DNA of 64,000 nucleotides from Trebouxia sp. TZW2008 (taxonomy: Eukaryota; Chlorophyta; Trebouxiophyceae; Trebouxiales; Trebouxiaceae). Location: the NCBI GenBank assembly GCA_002118135.1, contig BDIU01000098.1, positions 17,904 to 81,903 on the forward strand, given 5' to 3'. The translations under genes and the position numbers were made by a program. The notes beneath the pieces were generated by a model that was not told where the DNA came from, did no database searches, and saw nothing but the letters and a program-made list of their open reading frames with translations. Of the stretch, positions 1-11,099 are shown one piece after another. Each line of letters opens with the position of its first letter. Position 1 is the stretch's first letter.

Positions 1-2496
1 GCCATGCGTCTTGCAGCTGCTGTTGATGGAATGTTTGAGTTGAGCCAAATGCAGAAAGGGCTTGTCTGCACAGGCGCAACACACTTCTTGATCATTCAGT
101 GTGGGGAAAGACGGCTTGGATTTCAGACTCGCCAAAGCGTCCAACAAATCTTTTCAGACAGCTGGTCTTCAACCTCAGCTCAGCCCAACGTCACTGGCAT
201 TTTCACAACTGCACCATCTACTCAGTGCATGAGGGAGGACATCTTGATGGAAAGTGAAGGAAGCGAAGACGAGGGTATGGGTGTCAAAGCAGAAGACAAT
301 GCTCAAGCACATGTCATACAGCAAGCTGAGCCTCTGCGTAACCTGCACCCGTTCATGCTGATTGCATTTGAGCTGACACGGAAGCGAAAGCTGAGTGCAA
401 GTCAGTCGCTAAGCAATGCTGTTGGCCACACAAGCAGCATTGGTGCTCCCAACACAGCCATGTCTGGCAGCGAGCATCTGCTGAGTCCTATGAGCAGTGG
501 CATTGGCTCAGTCAATGCGTTGAGATCAGGCTCTCCATCAGGCATGCTGTCGCCAAACATTGCTGCTCCAGCGTTGGAAGATGGACAGGTATGCTACTCC
601 ACGTTCAAAGTTTGTCTGACTCTCTTTGAGAGCCAGATTCCACCCTGACATGCATGAAAATGGCCCATAGATCTGCTGACTGATTGTTGTCGGCACATGT
701 GCAGATGCGCATGTGTAGCATCAGTGCTTGCACACTAACAATGTTGATAAATTTGCAATCACTTCTGTCAATGCTGAACTCTTTGGCTCTGTTAGCCGTG
801 TTCACTAAGCTGATTTCCCAAGCACAGTTTCCCAGCTTGCTGTACATTTAGCCCACAGTTTGCATCACTGACAAGACTGAGTCATGTGAGCCTGGGAACT
901 GAAAAGCTGGCTGATTTCAATCTTGCATTGTTTTTGGTCCTGCTAGCCAGTCAGGTCCTCTAGTCACATCTCCTATCAGCCTTGCATGAACTTGCAGTAT
1001 TGGGGACTGGTGCTTCTGCACCACCAATAACAATCAGCGGACAGCCAATGACTGCCAATCATGGCCTTTTCTGCAGCTCTTGCGTGTATGCAGGAGGTGG
1101 CAAGCGTTGGTTTACATTGCAGCCTTCAGGATACAGCAGCTGCCTCAACCTCTTCAAGGCAACTGCCTGCATTCCAACAGGCAAGAGTACAAGTTTGTGC
1201 ATACATGCTCATGACCATGATTGCTTGTGATGTTGCGGCCTTATGTCATGGAGCAGGCTTGCTTGTTACTCACTATGCTTGGCGCCTGCCAGAATGGAAG
1301 CGGTGTCCTGGTAGACATGAGCATCTTTCAACACGCCTGATTTCTGCCAAAGCATGGACCAGCGCTCTTCAGCAGAGCTTGACACATGTCAGACAGCAAG
1401 TACCTTGCCTTCAACATGCTGAATGCTTCTGCTCGGTCTTCAGCATTGTCATCCTCATCATTCTTTCTGCATTCACCTTGATCTATACTGCTCTACGCGC
1501 ACTCATACCTTGTGCAACAGGCAGACGCTGCAGAATTGTTCGGTTGAGTGTCAAAGTACATGGTATTTGCGTCAGGCAGGTGTTTTGTGCCATTTAATGC
1601 AGCACAGACATCTGAGATTGCCAATTGCAGGGATCTGCCAGCAGACAAACCCCTGTATCCAAATGGTTGCAGCAGGACCTTACCTGGGCAGATGTCATTG
1701 TGGCTATTCTGTTGAGCAAGAACGAGTTCATGCACATGCAAGAGATCTTTAGGTAACTGATGTCCAGTGCTTTGAATCAAGAACTTGCAATCCTTGCTCA
1801 AGCATGTTCTGCTTGTGGAATTCTGCATCTGTATGTTAAGCAACTGGTGTGCAGTGAGATGGTGGACAGTCCAATGCTAGATGTCAAGATGCAAAAGGAG
1901 TTGGATGACTACATTCAGGCACACAACTCTGCAGCGGGCCTTACAACAAAGCCGAGGGTCTATCCTGCCTCTCATTTGTGTCTCATCAGGTCGATGAGCG
2001 GTGTGTCAGGTACAAACTGCACTTGTTCTGCTAGCTCAGCTACTTGCAGTGACTGCAGCTGACACTGTGATGCACCCTACAGAGGCAAGGATGTGGGATT
2101 GGGTGACGGATGGTACGGTCTGGCAGAATTCGGCTTCAGCACAACAAAACCTATGAAGCAGGTAGGTTCGGCAATGTGCCCAATTGTACATAGCCCATCT
2201 TCAGCATGTCCTTTTTGTCTGGCACTTGTCTGATTGGGCATGCAGATGGTTTTTCATTTTGCTTTGCCTCCACACAGCATTTCTTGTCAGCTGATGCCAC
2301 TTGCATGCAGCATGCCACCTAGCAGGTTGCTGGGCAGCAAATGTTTGATGTTATGAGCTGCCAGGCCAGCATATTCCAGTACGTCCAGGATATCATAATG
2401 CAGACGTAACAATGCAAATGTTGCAATGCGCAGGGCCAGCGTGAGCACCTCAAGGCTCGATACAAGGCATTTCAGGCCAGGAACACAGCAGCTTAA
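1..2496 (+). CDS. 3' part of an unidentified multi-exon gene (5' end outside window)
   Basis: I do not recognise the family. An open frame runs from the window edge to a GT donor at 588 and encodes an acidic patch followed by a Ser-rich stretch with several SP sites, probably disordered. Further exons that fit by phase are 1631-1752, 1855-1989, 2083-2161 and 2434-2496, ending in TAA. They encode a helical segment containing SKWLQQDLTWADVIVAILLS, then a segment with GWYGLAEFGFSTTKP, and the C-terminus KARYKAFQARNTAA. At least one exon between 588 and 1631 is unresolved; one candidate begins near 1076. The gene converges on the minus-strand sirtuin at 3198. The last four exons join without a stop, so a real gene is likely, but its function is unknown. 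Confidence 0.55.
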
Positions 2497-3197
2497 TGCT
2501 CTCAGTTGTTGCTGACCAAACAAAGTAGATAGCAGACTTGATTTTGCGATTGAAATGTATCCTGCATTGAGTGCAGCACGTGTTGCTGGTAGGACCAAAC
2601 GCATCCGGCGCTGTCAGATGCGTCTGGCTTCGTGCTTATGCATGCTTGCTCAAATGAGCGTAGGTATTTCTTTGAAACAAGTTCAGTGTTGTCTATGTGG
2701 CATCAGATCTGGTCAAGCAAGGGCTTTCTGCCATGCAGAGACTAAGTGCCGACTTTGCAGGTCGTGCAGTCAGCAGATTGTCAAGCATGACAATGTCTGA
2801 GCGTTCCTGTCATGTGTTGTTAAGTGACATGGCTACAAATTGCATGTACATGATGTAAGCAGGAGCTGAAGGAATGCATCGCTTGGCATTGGATTGCAAG
2901 AGCTGACTTGCTTTGCTCTAGCAAGCACCACAAGCCTCGCATGCAAGAGCGGCATATGCAGGTGTACATCACTGGAATGAGCTGCCGTATGGCCACATAC
3001 AGAACAGGTATGTAGTTGTTCATGGTCAATTGAGGCAACAGCGCCTACTGCGGGTGTTGATCTTCATCTGCTGTATCCAGCCATCAAGCCATAATCTTAC
3101 TTATAATACAGTCAGCTGCATATTACAGTCAGCCTAATGTTGCGCTGGGCAAATGGTCTGACACAGCCTGCATTCAGCTTGGCATTGATGACTACTG
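2497..3197. other. Convergent intergenic region
   Basis: About 700 bases lie between the stop of the first gene and the stop of the minus-strand sirtuin. Several short open frames occur but none has coding character or family motifs. It presumably holds the two 3' untranslated regions. Confidence 0.5.
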
Positions 3198-6100
3198 TCA
3201 CAATGAGGATGAGCTGGTCATGGGATTATGAGCCTCATGTTCTGGATCCTGGGAATTGCTGATCAATGTTTGCAACTCCTTCTCCCAGCCTAAAAGCTTA
3301 CACAGCTCTTGCACTCCAGCATCACAGTCCCCTTGGAACAGCACATCGCGGTAGTTGCCTTCACCGAAGTTGAACCCCATCTCTACCCCTAATTGCCTCA
3401 TTTTAGGTGGAGCCTCGCCCACTTTCTCACGGTTGATCAACAGTCGGGGAACATCATCACGCACTTTGTCTGCAACATCCGCAAGATTTACTGCCATGTT
3501 CTTCACATGGGCCAAACGCTACATCATCACACGTGTTGTCAACAATATGCACAGCCTTAAATGTCTTGCTCCCAGCCAGGGCTGAAAAGTACTGCAACAC
3601 TTTGTCTGTGACATGCACAGCATCCACTGTCGCTGTTGAAACCTGAGGTCGTACGGCAGGCAATGTGTGCATATACCTTGCTTGTAAGCAACTGCTCAGC
3701 ATAGCATGCTCACTATGCCAGCCAAACCATGCTCAGCAGCCGTAGAGGGGCCCAAAAAGTTTCTGTTCTAGTGTGACCTCTGATGCGCTTATGATGGAGA
3801 CAAGATGCATAGCGTTGGCTGAATATGCCAGTCAGCATCAACAGCATTCAGAACTCAATGAAACAATGCAAGATGCCTGATCATGCATATGCACATTCAT
3901 GCTCACAAAGCTATGAGCAACACACAGAACTGACATTGCCATCACATCCATAACTGGCGTAACATGGCTGCCCCTGGGATCATTTCCTGTCTCGATGGTA
4001 TGAAAATAATACAGCATAGTACACTCTTGATGGCAAAGTGGTGTGAGAGAAGAGAGTGACCTATGAGGGAGGCAAAGGGCTGCACAGTCAGGCTGGTGCC
4101 CAGCACAATGAGCAGGTCAGCCTTGGAGAAGTCAGACGCCATGTACTGGAAGAAGCGCTGTGGCAAGCTCTCCCCAAAGAACACAATGTCAGGCTTCACC
4201 AAACCCTCTGCAAGTCATGAACACACTGTGGGAAAGCATTATTTCTGCAACCATTGCATTGCTGGCATGTTCATGAGACCAGCTCGCCTCATGCAAGCAT
4301 ACAGCCTTGAGGTACAGCACATCACTAGGCTGTCTGGGGTGAATCAAGCGCAGCCATGACCTAACACAAGGCATTTTGACTCAACGATCCAGCCATATAC
4401 AATGCCTGGCACACAAAGCATTGCAACACAGCGCAGCAAGCTTACGCTAGCCGCAAAGCACAGCACAGCACGGCACAGCGCAGCGCAGCGCAGCACAGCA
4501 CAGCACAGAGCACAGCTTCACACTCAGCAGTGGCTCACCGCAAGATTTGCAGTCACACCTGGTCTTGCCTTGCATGACTGCTCTCCTGACGTGATTCAAG
4601 CTGTGCTCCTTCTTGCATCGCACGCAGTGCGCGCCTGCAGGCAACATGCATATCAACCAACACATGACACTGGAGCATGAGCTCCAATCAAGCTTGCAGG
4701 TGCAAGCTGTTGTGCAGCAGATGCAAGTTCAGGACTATCAGCAAGTCTGTGGCAAGCAGCGAATTGCAGCCTCGCCTGATGAAGCTTTCTTTTGCCTTCT
4801 GCTTGAGATCAAGGAAGTAATTAGACAGCACGCCAAAACAAACCCTGCTCTGAACAAGCCTTCACTGCAATTGTGCACATATGTCAGGGATTCACCCGCT
4901 GTTAGGCATTGCGTTACATATTAATTTTCCCTTTTGTGCTGGCATCGCACAAAGATCAGTGTTTGGGCCTGACTTGTGAATGGGGAACCCTCAAGGTTGC
5001 AGGACTCACTGTCATCGTTGCCGTGTGCAGCAACAATATCCTAGACCATTTCTTGCAGTAATCACTGCCAAAGTTGCTCTCTAGTTCCACATTGAAGTTC
5101 CTTGAAGCACTTACTGTCAAAATTGCCATGGGCAGCAACAATGTCTTCCTTAGGCAAGCCAGCTTGGTTCTCCAGAGAGTCTATGTTCTGAGTGAAGCAA
5201 CGCAGCAGCAAGCCCTTGTCATGCAGCAGCTTCATGAAGAAGTGCGCAGGTGTTGGCTGAAAGGTGCCTGGGAACAGCTCCTGCAATGATCGAGACAGAA
5301 GAAGGTTTCCACTTGGAAATGTCATGACAGAATCACAGGGGTGAGTTGAGAGTTACTTTCCGAGTAAGTAACACTACAATTAAATGCCCAAACTTTGGCA
5401 GATGAAAGTCCCTTTGGTGAGCAGAAGGAGCCCAGGACTGATCACAAGCACAAGCTACAATGAGATCTTGATGTGATGGCATCATGGTGGCTCAGCTGGT
5501 TGCGCTTGTCAACATGCCCAATCTGCAAAAGGGACGCATGGCTCATGAGCAAGGTCAGACAGCTGGGTCTCACCCTCCAACCCCATAAACCAGCTGCAGT
5601 CATGCAGTGTCAATAACAAGTAGGTTGTTTCATCATGGCTTGGGACTGACCTTTGCAAGCATGAAGAAGGGTGCAGGATTCCTTTTGAAATAGTTGATCT
5701 CAAAGACAGCTTCAGGAAAGGGCAGATCATACTTCTGCAGGTTGCTGTACAGCCCTGTGCCAGGAGTGCGGAAATCTGGGATGCCGGCACTGACACTCAG
5801 CCCAGCTCCACACATACACACAATCCTCTTGACCTTGCCTGCAGCAAGCACAAGCTGATCAGCACTAAACTGGACGCATGACCAGCAAAGACAGCTCGAG
5901 GAGTATGCATGCGCAATAATTTGGGAGGATTAAACAGAGATGTCAATGGCTATGGGAAGCGTGTTGAATGAGCAGAAACTCCAGGAATAAGCCACAAATG
6001 TATCAAACTTGCATGTTTACTTCCTAATGCGCTATTTTAAGATACTGGCTCTTGCTTTCGTGTAAGAATGAGCAACTGAATGTTGCGTCAATCTTACAGA

Positions 6101-6850
6101 TTGGGCAAATCAGGACTGATGTGAAAAGTCCTGATTTGCCCACAAGCTGCTGTGGCACACATCTTGTAAGTCCCTAAGCAACAAGCAGACCATGCATAAC
6201 AAAATGCCATGTGCATGTGTGAGAGGATCTGAAGACAAATCAGGGAACGCCGCATACATCAATCAATTTCTTGACACCAAAGAGACTAAGGCAGTGATGA
6301 GCAGCAATGCAGACTAGTGGCTGTTGATAGCATACAGTGTCCAAAAGAATGGCCACCTGACTTGATGCGCTCAGCAATCCCCTTCAGATCAAAGCTGTCC
6401 AGCAATGGCTGCCGCTGCTTTGTCTGTACAAGGCAGATACACAATCTCAGGCATTGACTCTTGAGGTGGAGCAGGGCAATGGCAGCTGATTAAACAGGAA
6501 TGAACAAGTGGCACACACATCTGACATAGATTGCAGCTGTACCTGACCTCCGCCAGCGATTTGCAGTCCAGACAGCAGGGCATTGAGATCAATTTCTTCC
6601 TGCAAGCACTTGAGCTGCTCAACATTTGCTTGAGCTTGGACCGGAATAGACCAGATCTACTCATTCATAAGCTTACATCTGACTCAGATGCTGAGTCAGG
6701 CTCTGCATGTAAGACTGAATGTTGCCCTGACTCCTCCACTGAAGCAGCTGCTGCAGTTCTCGGTTCTGCAGGCTCCTGTGAGTCTGGATTGCGAGCTGCA
6801 GCAACCTCAGCTTCAGTTCATACTTCCGTCGAACCTTGACCGGACCGGTC
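3198..6850 (-). CDS. Class I (SIRT2/Hst2-like) NAD-dependent protein deacylase, sirtuin
   Basis: Predicted NAD-dependent lysine deacylase of the Sir2 family. Minus-strand exons that join in phase are 6543-6614, 6357-6423, 5651-5838, 5115-5280, 4539-4634, 4061-4207 and 3198-3469. Visible motifs in order are [17 protein letters not shown] at the N-terminal helix, the NAD-binding [25 protein letters not shown], the catalytic AAHGNFD, a zinc site with CVRC and CDCKSC, then [12 protein letters not shown] and PRLLINREK. The order and spacing match SIRT2/Hst2 rather than the plant SRT1 or SRT2 classes. An acidic N-terminal exon ending at 6677 (reading SASESD before its donor) joins in phase through a 62-nt intron, but the start codon upstream is not resolved because a stop interrupts that frame near 6800. 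The intron after the catalytic His exon holds a duplicated exon end, and intron 6424-6542 separates the core from the N-terminal arm. Confidence 0.9.
4450..4513. repeat. Imperfect GCACA/GCGCA microsatellite
   Basis: A run of CAGCA and CAGCG pentamers lies in the sirtuin intron immediately downstream (on the minus strand) of the zinc-site exon end at 4539. It is low complexity and non-coding, though it keeps frames open on both strands by chance. Confidence 0.8.
5010..5150 (-). repeat. Duplicated sirtuin exon end (catalytic-His exon plus donor)
   Basis: On the minus strand the exon end encoding [10 protein letters not shown] and its GTAAGT donor (5107-5147) is followed about 90 nt later by a diverged copy (5016-5046) that still reads [13 protein letters not shown] and still carries a GTGAGT donor. 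The copy is inside the intron. Only the first donor gives the correct phase with the zinc-site exon. Confidence 0.8.
6102..6142. repeat. Perfect 16-bp inverted repeat with 9-nt loop
   Basis: TGGGCAAATCAGGACT at 6102-6117 is the exact reverse complement of 6127-6142. It lies in the sirtuin intron between 5839 and 6356. The outer flanks (ATCTTACAGA and ATCTTGTAAG) also pair imperfectly, so the hairpin could be longer. Confidence 0.85.
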
Positions 6851-7685
6851 ATACATCAGCAATGCATCACTCTCATGGACCTGATGAGGCCATCGCACGC
6901 CTGTGCTGTCCTTGCCGAGCTGCTGAGGATCTGAAGCTATGGCAGCGCCTGTCTGAGCGTCGGCAGCACGGTTTCGATGAGGGAACGAGGCCAGCAGGAA
7001 ACGAGTGACGCTTTTGAGCTAGCGCCACTCTAGCAGGCGAGATGACTGCAAGGTGGCTAGCGTAACAGATCACGTCCACATGCCCTTCCTTAAGTCCGGC
7101 AGATGCTGATCAGTAGCAAGTTGGTCCTACTGCCAAAAGTCTTGAGCAAATGGTTTCGGAGCACCCATGAGTCATGCTTTGCGGTGCCGAGTTGGAAGCT
7201 AGCGAAGCGCAGCATGCTCAGCAGCGCACAGCACGGAAAGCAAGCATTAGGCGTTTGTGGACAAGAGCTTCGTTGGAGCGCTGATGGCGTTTTGACTTGC
7301 CATGGTTGCTCAGATCTCGTGCGGCAAGTTGCGCGCGCAACGTTCTTGCGGTCAACTTTTGCAGATCCCGATAGGTCAGCGAACCAGACCTCGACAGGTA
7401 ACGCCTCGACACCAAAAACGCTCCTATCAAGCTTGGTGTCGCTTTAGCGACCGAACCCAAACTTTTTTTGTGGACTCGAGTGCAGGTCCTGGTTGTGCTT
7501 TGCGGCGTGCTTGGCTGATGCTTCCCAGCAGTGCCAGGAGTGCAGGGCTTCCAAGACTGTCCTTTTGACGAGGTTTGTGCTGAATCGTCATCGCTTTGGT
7601 ATGGAAACAGAGGCATGCTCAGCAAACGATAACATACACCTAAATCCCTTCCTATGTGCAGGCAAGTGCCTCAGAACCTGTCTGG
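6850..7685. promoter_or_regulatory. CpG-rich region between divergent sirtuin and YqaJ genes
   Basis: This stretch, roughly 6830 to 7620, is visibly richer in CpG than the flanking introns. It separates the minus-strand sirtuin from the plus-strand YqaJ gene, so it probably contains both transcription starts. An acceptor-like GTGCAG at 7656-7661 suggests a 5' untranslated or short coding exon upstream of the YqaJ start. Overlapping open frames on both strands here look like a by-product of high GC. Confidence 0.45.
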
Positions 7686-10600
7686 ATGGCGTCACCCTCA
7701 GCTTCTCAGGTGTCCCTCGATGACATTCTGGAATACACAAGCAACAATGAAGTGCTGACTCCAGCAGAGCAGGCACAGCAGCTATGCGAACTTGAAGAGC
7801 CGATCCCAGCAGATCTTGCAGATCAGCTCTTCACTCCTGAAGCCCCAGCCCCTGCAGCAATCAACCCTTATGTTGGCCAGGTCCCAAACACGTATCTGTA
7901 TGCCATCAGCAAGGCTGAGCTCAGCTCAAGGGCTGGTCTGCAGTATGTGCCCTTGCCTCTTCCAACACCAGCCATGCTTGAAGCAGCTGCCAGATCAGAC
8001 ATCTCTGAGCTGATTCCTCAAGATCACCCTGAATGGCAAAATCTGCGATCTGGTGAGACTAGTGCAAACAACTCTATTGTCTCAGGCTGTTATAACTGCA
8101 TCACTTTGAACAGGTCAAATCTGTCAGGCAGTTGCATGGGCAGATTGCATCTGTGTCATTATGCTGTAACTTACATTACTTGTACCTGCTGCTGATTGAT
8201 GCATCCTGCATGCAATTGGGAATATGCAGTCTGAGTATGCACAATGATCAGCTTGATCTTCAGACACAGTGCAGGGTCACCCCTTTGTCTTGAAATCAAG
8301 GCAATGACTGTCCATGTTCACGTTTGGCTTGCTGACATGTCTCTGATTGACCAATTCGATCCTCAGACATTGTCGCTTGTTGCATCTATAGTACTTTGTC
8401 CTTTATCATGACTGCATTGTGTACCAAGAAACTTGCCCGTGTTCCAACTGTCCGTACTCAAAGATGCCACTGCAGTCAGAACGCAGTGATAGGTTTCCAA
8501 GCGCCTTGTCCCTGCGTCGAGAATGTTCTTAGATTAAGCGTCCTTACAAAGTGGTTTTACTGTATTCTCCAAGCTCTGCTTGTCTGCAGGCAAAGTGACA
8601 GGAAGCAGCTTGGCTGAGATCCTAGGGCTGTTTGAGCCCTTGGCTGGAAGGGCCCTTGTCCAAGCAGGTGTCCACAGCAAGATGCGTGACTCTGCCAAGC
8701 TTCAAGCCAAAGTTGCCTCCCTTCAGAACCCCAGACAGGCAGCCGCTGAGGTCGATCCACAAACCCAAGTGTACTTTGACTGGGGCCACAGGCATGAGGC
8801 ATGCGGCATAGTCAGCTATATCCACGCCCATAGGCAGCGCACAGTTCATGAGATTGGCTTTGTGCTGTTGGACCCAAGCCTCAAAACTTTACCTCCTGAG
8901 GTCAGGCAAGGAATTGATCCAGCAACCTTGCCTGTGATAGGCAGCAGTCCAGACGGCATCATTACAGAGCATCCCACAACAGTAATCAATCGCCCACGCC
9001 AGCATTGGAGACAGTACCCACCATCCATGCGGCGGGTGCTGGAGATCAAAGCCAAAACCCCTTTCAGACCCAACGTGGGTCAAGGCACCTGGACATGGCT
9101 GGGCAAGAGCTGCAAGCCCTACACCAGGATCCTGCCTCAATACTTTGCTCAAGCTCAGCTCAACATGATGGTCACAGACTCTGCCTCCTGTCATCTGCTG
9201 TGCTACACAGTCAGAGGCGGCAGCGCTGAGTTCACAATTCCCTTGCACAAGGCGTGGTGCAACCAGATGCTGCACTGGCTATCAGAGCTCAACACACAGT
9301 ACATTGTCAAGGGGCTAGCACCCCCTGAGAATGTGTTCTGGGACCAGGAAGCTTACAGGGCGTTTGTGGCGCTGACTAAGAAGGCTTGTCAGAGCCTTGA
9401 CAACAGTGGCGTGGCTGTGCAGTCACATCATAGCACCCAGTCCGCACCCCTTTTTTGCGCTGTGGGCACTGAGGATGTTGTGCCCAATACACCTGAGACT
9501 GGTCAGGCAAGTCAGCAGCAGCAGCAGCGGCAGCTGCAGCGCCCCGCTGGCTGGCAATTTCTGCCGCAGCAGCAGCAGGAGCATCAGCAGCCTGAGCATC
9601 AGCAGCAGCAACAGCAGCCGCAGCAACAGACTGCAATTTTGGTACCAGCAGCTTGCTTTAGTATGGCACAGGCAATGCCTGCATCTGTAGCATCCTTGCA
9701 GCTACTGTCTGCAGCCGCCATCCCCTTGCCAGATCAGGACACAGACATGCCTGATGCTGTGGCAGAGCCCCAGGGGCCCTTGCAACAGCCCCAAGGGCAA
9801 CAGCCCCAACAGCAGCAGCTTCCAGGGCAGCAGCCCAAAGCGCTACAGCCCCAACAGCCTGAGTCTTCTGGCCCCATTGGGCACCACAGGCTTGTCTCTT
9901 GGATGCAGCACATCCTCCAGAAGCATTGTGTGGACCTCAGACATCTGCTGGACAGCACCTGCCAGTCTGCCTTGTCCCTGCTGGCCACATCTGATGTGAT
10001 CAAGGCCTTGGAACGCATAGCCAGGGATGTGAAGGCTGGCTGGCCGGACAACCCAAGTGCACTTGTCATGCATCGCATTCGCCACTTCAGAGCATCCCCA
10101 CCACCTGTCAACACCCCTGGGGCTGCTCAGAATGGCCCTGGGGCTGCTGCAGACAGCCCTGGGAGGAGTACTACTGGACCTGGGGCTGATGCCAGGGGTG
10201 ATGAGGCTTTTCCTGCTGGCCTTGGGGCTGGTGCAAGGAGCCCAGGGCGTGTTGATGCCATTCCCCAGGCTCCTGCTCAAGCGCCCAATGCTGGAGTTCC
10301 TGCTCATGCAGAGATACAGACACCTGTGATGAAGACAAACCTTCCCGCCAGAGCCTTCAACACCGCAGCGACAGGCCAGCCTGACTCGCTCATGATGCCT
10401 CCTGCCACAGCTGCTGCATTTGTCAACAGCGTTGCTGGTGCAGCGCCTTGCACCTGGCAGGCGCTCACGGCGTCAGCATCAGCACGCATCAGCCCTAGCA
10501 GAGGCCCTATTACCCAAGATAGGCATCAGGCTGTGCATCAGACTCCAGTTCAGCGGCAGCTATGGCCTGATTCAGGCAGTGACTCAGCTAATCCGCCTGT

Positions 10601-11099
10601 TCTGGTTGAACTATTTGCTGGGTCAACAGCTGCAGATCCAATTGACCTCAACACCGTGCCCAACACTCCTTTGCAAGCTGCCACTGGCAATGAAGGTGTG
10701 CCTGTCGACGCTGCTACCTTTGGTGCCAATAACACAGGAGTGCCCTTCAATGCAACAGCCCTCAGCACCACCTTGGTCAATGCAGCAGTTGGCTGTGCTG
10801 CTCAGCGCCCTGCCCTAGAGCCTTCTACAGATGCTTCAAGAGAAGCAAAGTTTGGAAGCAGACCTTTTCCAGCAAACATGTCAGAAGTCATTAGATATAG
10901 GCTGCTTGAGGCAACTGCCATGCATTCGGCAGATCTTAGCCCAGATGACTTTGACGCCACCATACTCATCAGGCTAGCGCACATGCCAGAATGGAAGGCT
11001 CTAAAAGTTCTGCAGCGGGTTGCAGACACATACTGGCCAGGCATTGAGAACAACACAAGGTTCTTGATGAGCATTTGCTGCAGCATGCATAAGTTGTAG
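7686..11099 (+). CDS. YqaJ/lambda-exonuclease-type nuclease with Gln-rich tail and two hnRNP Q acidic-domain-like modules
   Basis: Two exons, 7686-8052 and 8590-11099, join in phase to give 958 residues. The N-terminal half carries a PD-(D/E)XK recombinase-type nuclease in the expected order: GKVTGSSLAEILG, DWGHRHE (about residue 190), GSSPDG (about 240), the catalytic LEIK (about 273-276) and YFAQAQLNMMVTD. In phages and bacteria this family resects 5' DNA ends for recombination. The middle and C-terminal parts are low complexity, with CAG-encoded Gln tracts (9515-9640) and Pro/Ala/Gly repeats. Two short helical segments (about 9885-10090 and 10880-11090) contain WPDNPSALVMHRI and LSPDDFDATILIRL and resemble the hnRNP Q/R acidic domain; that assignment is by eye. 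The start is the first in-frame ATG, but an upstream exon is possible. A cellular role is not known. Confidence 0.8.
9510..9640 (+). repeat. CAG/CAR tract encoding polyglutamine-rich segment
   Basis: Imperfect CAGCAGCAG runs in frame in the YqaJ-type gene encode Gln-rich sequence with occasional His, Pro, Arg and Glu. A second Gln/Pro run lies at 9770-9860. The antisense strand is open over the same stretch as poly-Leu or poly-Ala. Confidence 0.85.

Noticed and set aside
7218..7625. 135-residue minus-strand ORF in the CpG-rich region
   Set aside because: Overlaps other long frames in the same GC-rich stretch, has no family motif, and lies where the YqaJ promoter or leader is expected.
9376..9690. 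Open frames rich in Ala, Leu or Ser overlapping 9376-9690 on both strands
   Set aside because: They are the other readings of the CAG-rich tract inside the YqaJ-type gene.
7686..11099. Interpretation of the YqaJ gene as part of an inserted virus
   Set aside because: No capsid, polymerase or other viral gene adjoins it, the gene has an intron, and both neighbours are ordinary cellular genes; a distant viral or transposon origin remains possible.
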